This document shows, in pieces, positions 20,451 to 21,824 of a DNA stretch of 21,824 nt. The stretch is from Lobulomyces angularis (taxonomy: Eukaryota > Chytridiomycota > Chytridiomycetes > Lobulomycetales > Lobulomycetaceae): NCBI GenBank assembly GCA_027604685.1, contig JADHYX010000032.1, forward strand, positions 72,251 through 94,074, given 5' to 3'. Below the pieces are notes generated by a model, which was not told the origin of the DNA, did no database searches, and saw nothing but the letters and a program-made list of their open reading frames with translations. How positions within the stretch are numbered: the first letter of the stretch is position 1; each line of letters begins with the position of its first letter. Both the position numbers and the translations under genes were made by a program.

Positions 20451-20787
20451 CTTGCCAGAAAATCAAATTTGCATGTGTTACACAAGCTTTTTATAAAAAA
20501 AAAAAATTCTGTTTTTTTCTTAAAATAAAAATTGCAATACAAATAAATTTTTTTATTTCTGTTGTTTCATTCCGCGTTTAATTAAACTTTATTTACCAAA
20601 TCGATTAGAACTCACGCATTGAAAAATCTTTTTTTTTCAGTTTCTTAAGTCGTAAGCTGCATTTTTTTTTTCCTCCTTCCTATCTAAATCTGTTTTTACT
20701 GTTTAGTACCGTTTTAAAACCCTTTTAAATTACCAAGCTGGAAAAATCCGTAGTAATCGTTTTATTTAATTCTTTTTTTATATCAAG

Positions 20788-20840
20788 GTAAGCTAGTTTA
20801 ACCTTTATTTTTTTTTTTTTAACGAAATTTTATTTTTTAG
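20788..20840 (+). other. Probable 5' leader intron of the antizyme gene
   Basis: AAG|GTAAGC at the left and a T-rich tract ending TTTTTTAG at the right define a 53-nt intron of the size usual here. It contains no ATG and removal leaves an AUG-free leader of mixed sequence. Confidence 0.6.
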
Positions 20841-20957
20841 TCGTTCACCAAAGTCAAAGCCAAATAATAATTTTAGTAGTACTCTTAATTCCTTATATAA
20901 TCAATAAATCCAAAAAAAAACTAAATTCTTACTAATCTGAAGAACTACCACAGCAAG

Positions 20958-21620
20958 ATGGCAGTCGTAAATCAATCAATTAATGAAATAACCTCCTTAG
21001 GTGTTAATTCTTTTACTCATTCTAATGGTGTGGCTTCCTTTGATAAAATCACTCCAAAGGATTTTTTGGCTAGTTGCACTATATTTGATCTGAAAAATAA
21101 CCAGATGAAATCCTTCAGATTTATCAACAATCCAAAAGAAAATTACTTAAAATGGGAACAAACCTGTACTTTATTTGAAGGTATTCCCACCATGTCATCG
21201 AAGAGCTTTTACGATTTGGTGCAGAAGCAGCATGAAAATTTGCCAATTAGCTCATTGGTTAGCATTACTTCAAAAAATAACATGGAGAAGAGTGAGCAAA
21301 ATTGGTCCAGTTTTCTGAGTGAAAACACATTATTTATTAAAATTAGTCGTAATGTTAGCTTTGATGCAGGATTTGGTTTTAAAGACAGTATTTGCTCTGT
21401 CTTGGAATTAGCAGAAGAAGTTATTGGTGCCGAAAATATTGTTATCTGTTTGGACAAGGAGCAGTCAGATTTATGTAACCTTTCAAAAGTATTTTAATAT
21501 CCTCTAAATTTAATTTTTTTAGCCGGTTTACTGAGGTCATTCATGTTTATAGGTTTTGAATTGATTCATCCCTCTGTATTATCCCTCGATAACTTTGTTT
21601 TGCTTGGCTATCAAGTATAG
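20958..21620 (+). CDS. OAZ1: Ornithine decarboxylase antizyme, with no frameshift site apparent
   Basis: Two exons, 20958-21474 and 21523-21620, giving 204 residues. The C-terminal half matches antizymes: QNWSSFLSENTLFIKISRN, FKDSICSVLELAEEVIGAEN, IVICLDKEQSDL and, across the intron, SGLLRSFMFIGFELIHP. The vertebrate counterpart has KDSFAVLLEFAEEQ and ALLRTFSFLGFE at the same spacing. Antizyme binds ornithine decarboxylase monomers, targets them to the proteasome without ubiquitin and inhibits polyamine uptake. The donor is GTAACC at 21475, not the later GTATTT, because only that choice yields the conserved LLRSF frame; the 48-nt intron contains an in-frame TAA. The ATG at 20958 is the first in the transcript and is already in the antizyme frame, so the usual +1 frameshift is not needed. 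Residues 1-110 show no family similarity I can recognise. Confidence 0.92.
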
Positions 21621-21824
21621 AATGAATGATGTTTAATGTTTTTTATTTGAATTTAATTCCATATTTTTATTGTCATATTGTTGTTTTTTGAAATAAAACA
21701 TAATTTTTTTTGTTTATTGAAATAAACAAATAAAAAAAAATTGTAAAATGATTAAAAATTTAAATATATTTAAATATATTTTTATATAAATATAAAAAAA
21801 AAAAATAAAATAAAAATAAAGGTT
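21621..21824. other. 3' flank of the antizyme gene
   Basis: AATAAA-type signals appear around 21691-21696 and 21720-21725 and the rest is A/T-rich, including two tandem TTTAAATATA units near 21759-21780. No further gene is visible before the window ends. Confidence 0.5.

Larger units (their letters stand above)
20231..20957. other. Intergenic region and 5' leader of the antizyme gene
   Basis: From 20231 to about 20340 it is TEN1 3' flank; a non-homopolymeric stretch to 20300 could extend a protein by about 19 codons, but no splice joins it. 20366-20450 is a GC-richer block with repeated AAAACCC boxes. From about 20640 the antizyme leader begins; there is no ATG between 20640 and 20957 on the plus strand. 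Confidence 0.55.

Noticed and set aside
21487..21522. Later donor AAAA|GTATTT for the antizyme intron
   Set aside because: It shifts the second exon into a frame that stops after three codons and destroys the conserved LLRSF...GFE block.

Overview
The window reads as nuclear DNA of an AT-rich, compact, intron-rich eukaryote, most likely a fungus or near-fungal lineage. Supporting signs are an ERG28 sterol-scaffold gene, a secreted protein with a CBM19-type chitin-binding module, a helix-hairpin-helix protein of a family I know from fungi, a UreD urease chaperone, and short GT-AG introns (mostly 38-120 nt) with T-rich acceptors. An early-diverging fungus (chytrid or Rozella-like) would fit the base composition and gene density, but that placement is inference. 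Standard stop codons work throughout.

I could assemble 16 protein genes, 15 of them complete. Together the models contain 53 coding introns, and every complete model keeps one reading frame from ATG to stop across many long A/T homopolymers, so base-level quality looks good. Left to right: the 5' part of a mitochondrial protein, probably alternative oxidase (minus, cut by the window edge); ERG28 (+); an IMPACT/YIH1-type RWD protein (+); a UAP56-binding-motif, RG-rich candidate mRNA-export adaptor (+); ARF1 (+); L-threonine aldolase (+); a small coiled-coil protein (minus); an MDR-family oxidoreductase (minus); a secreted CBM19-like acidic protein (+); UreD (minus); a C6orf136/DUF2358-like protein (+); U3 snoRNP protein IMP3 (minus); a PIAS/Siz-type SUMO ligase (minus); a fungal helix-hairpin-helix protein (minus); the CST telomere subunit TEN1 (+); and ornithine decarboxylase antizyme (+).

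These are mostly housekeeping genes with no operon-like logic. Neighbours are close: several divergent pairs share 61-295 bp promoters, and intergenic stretches are mostly homopolymeric A/T. The exceptions are 480-1010, which is less homopolymeric and carries a triple direct repeat, and 20366-20450, a short GC-richer segment with repeated AAAACCC boxes upstream of the antizyme gene.

The most striking observation is the antizyme. Antizymes normally need a programmed +1 ribosomal frameshift, but here a single open frame runs from the first AUG through the antizyme domain, interrupted only by one intron. No tRNA, rRNA, CRISPR array, transposon or viral element was recognised.
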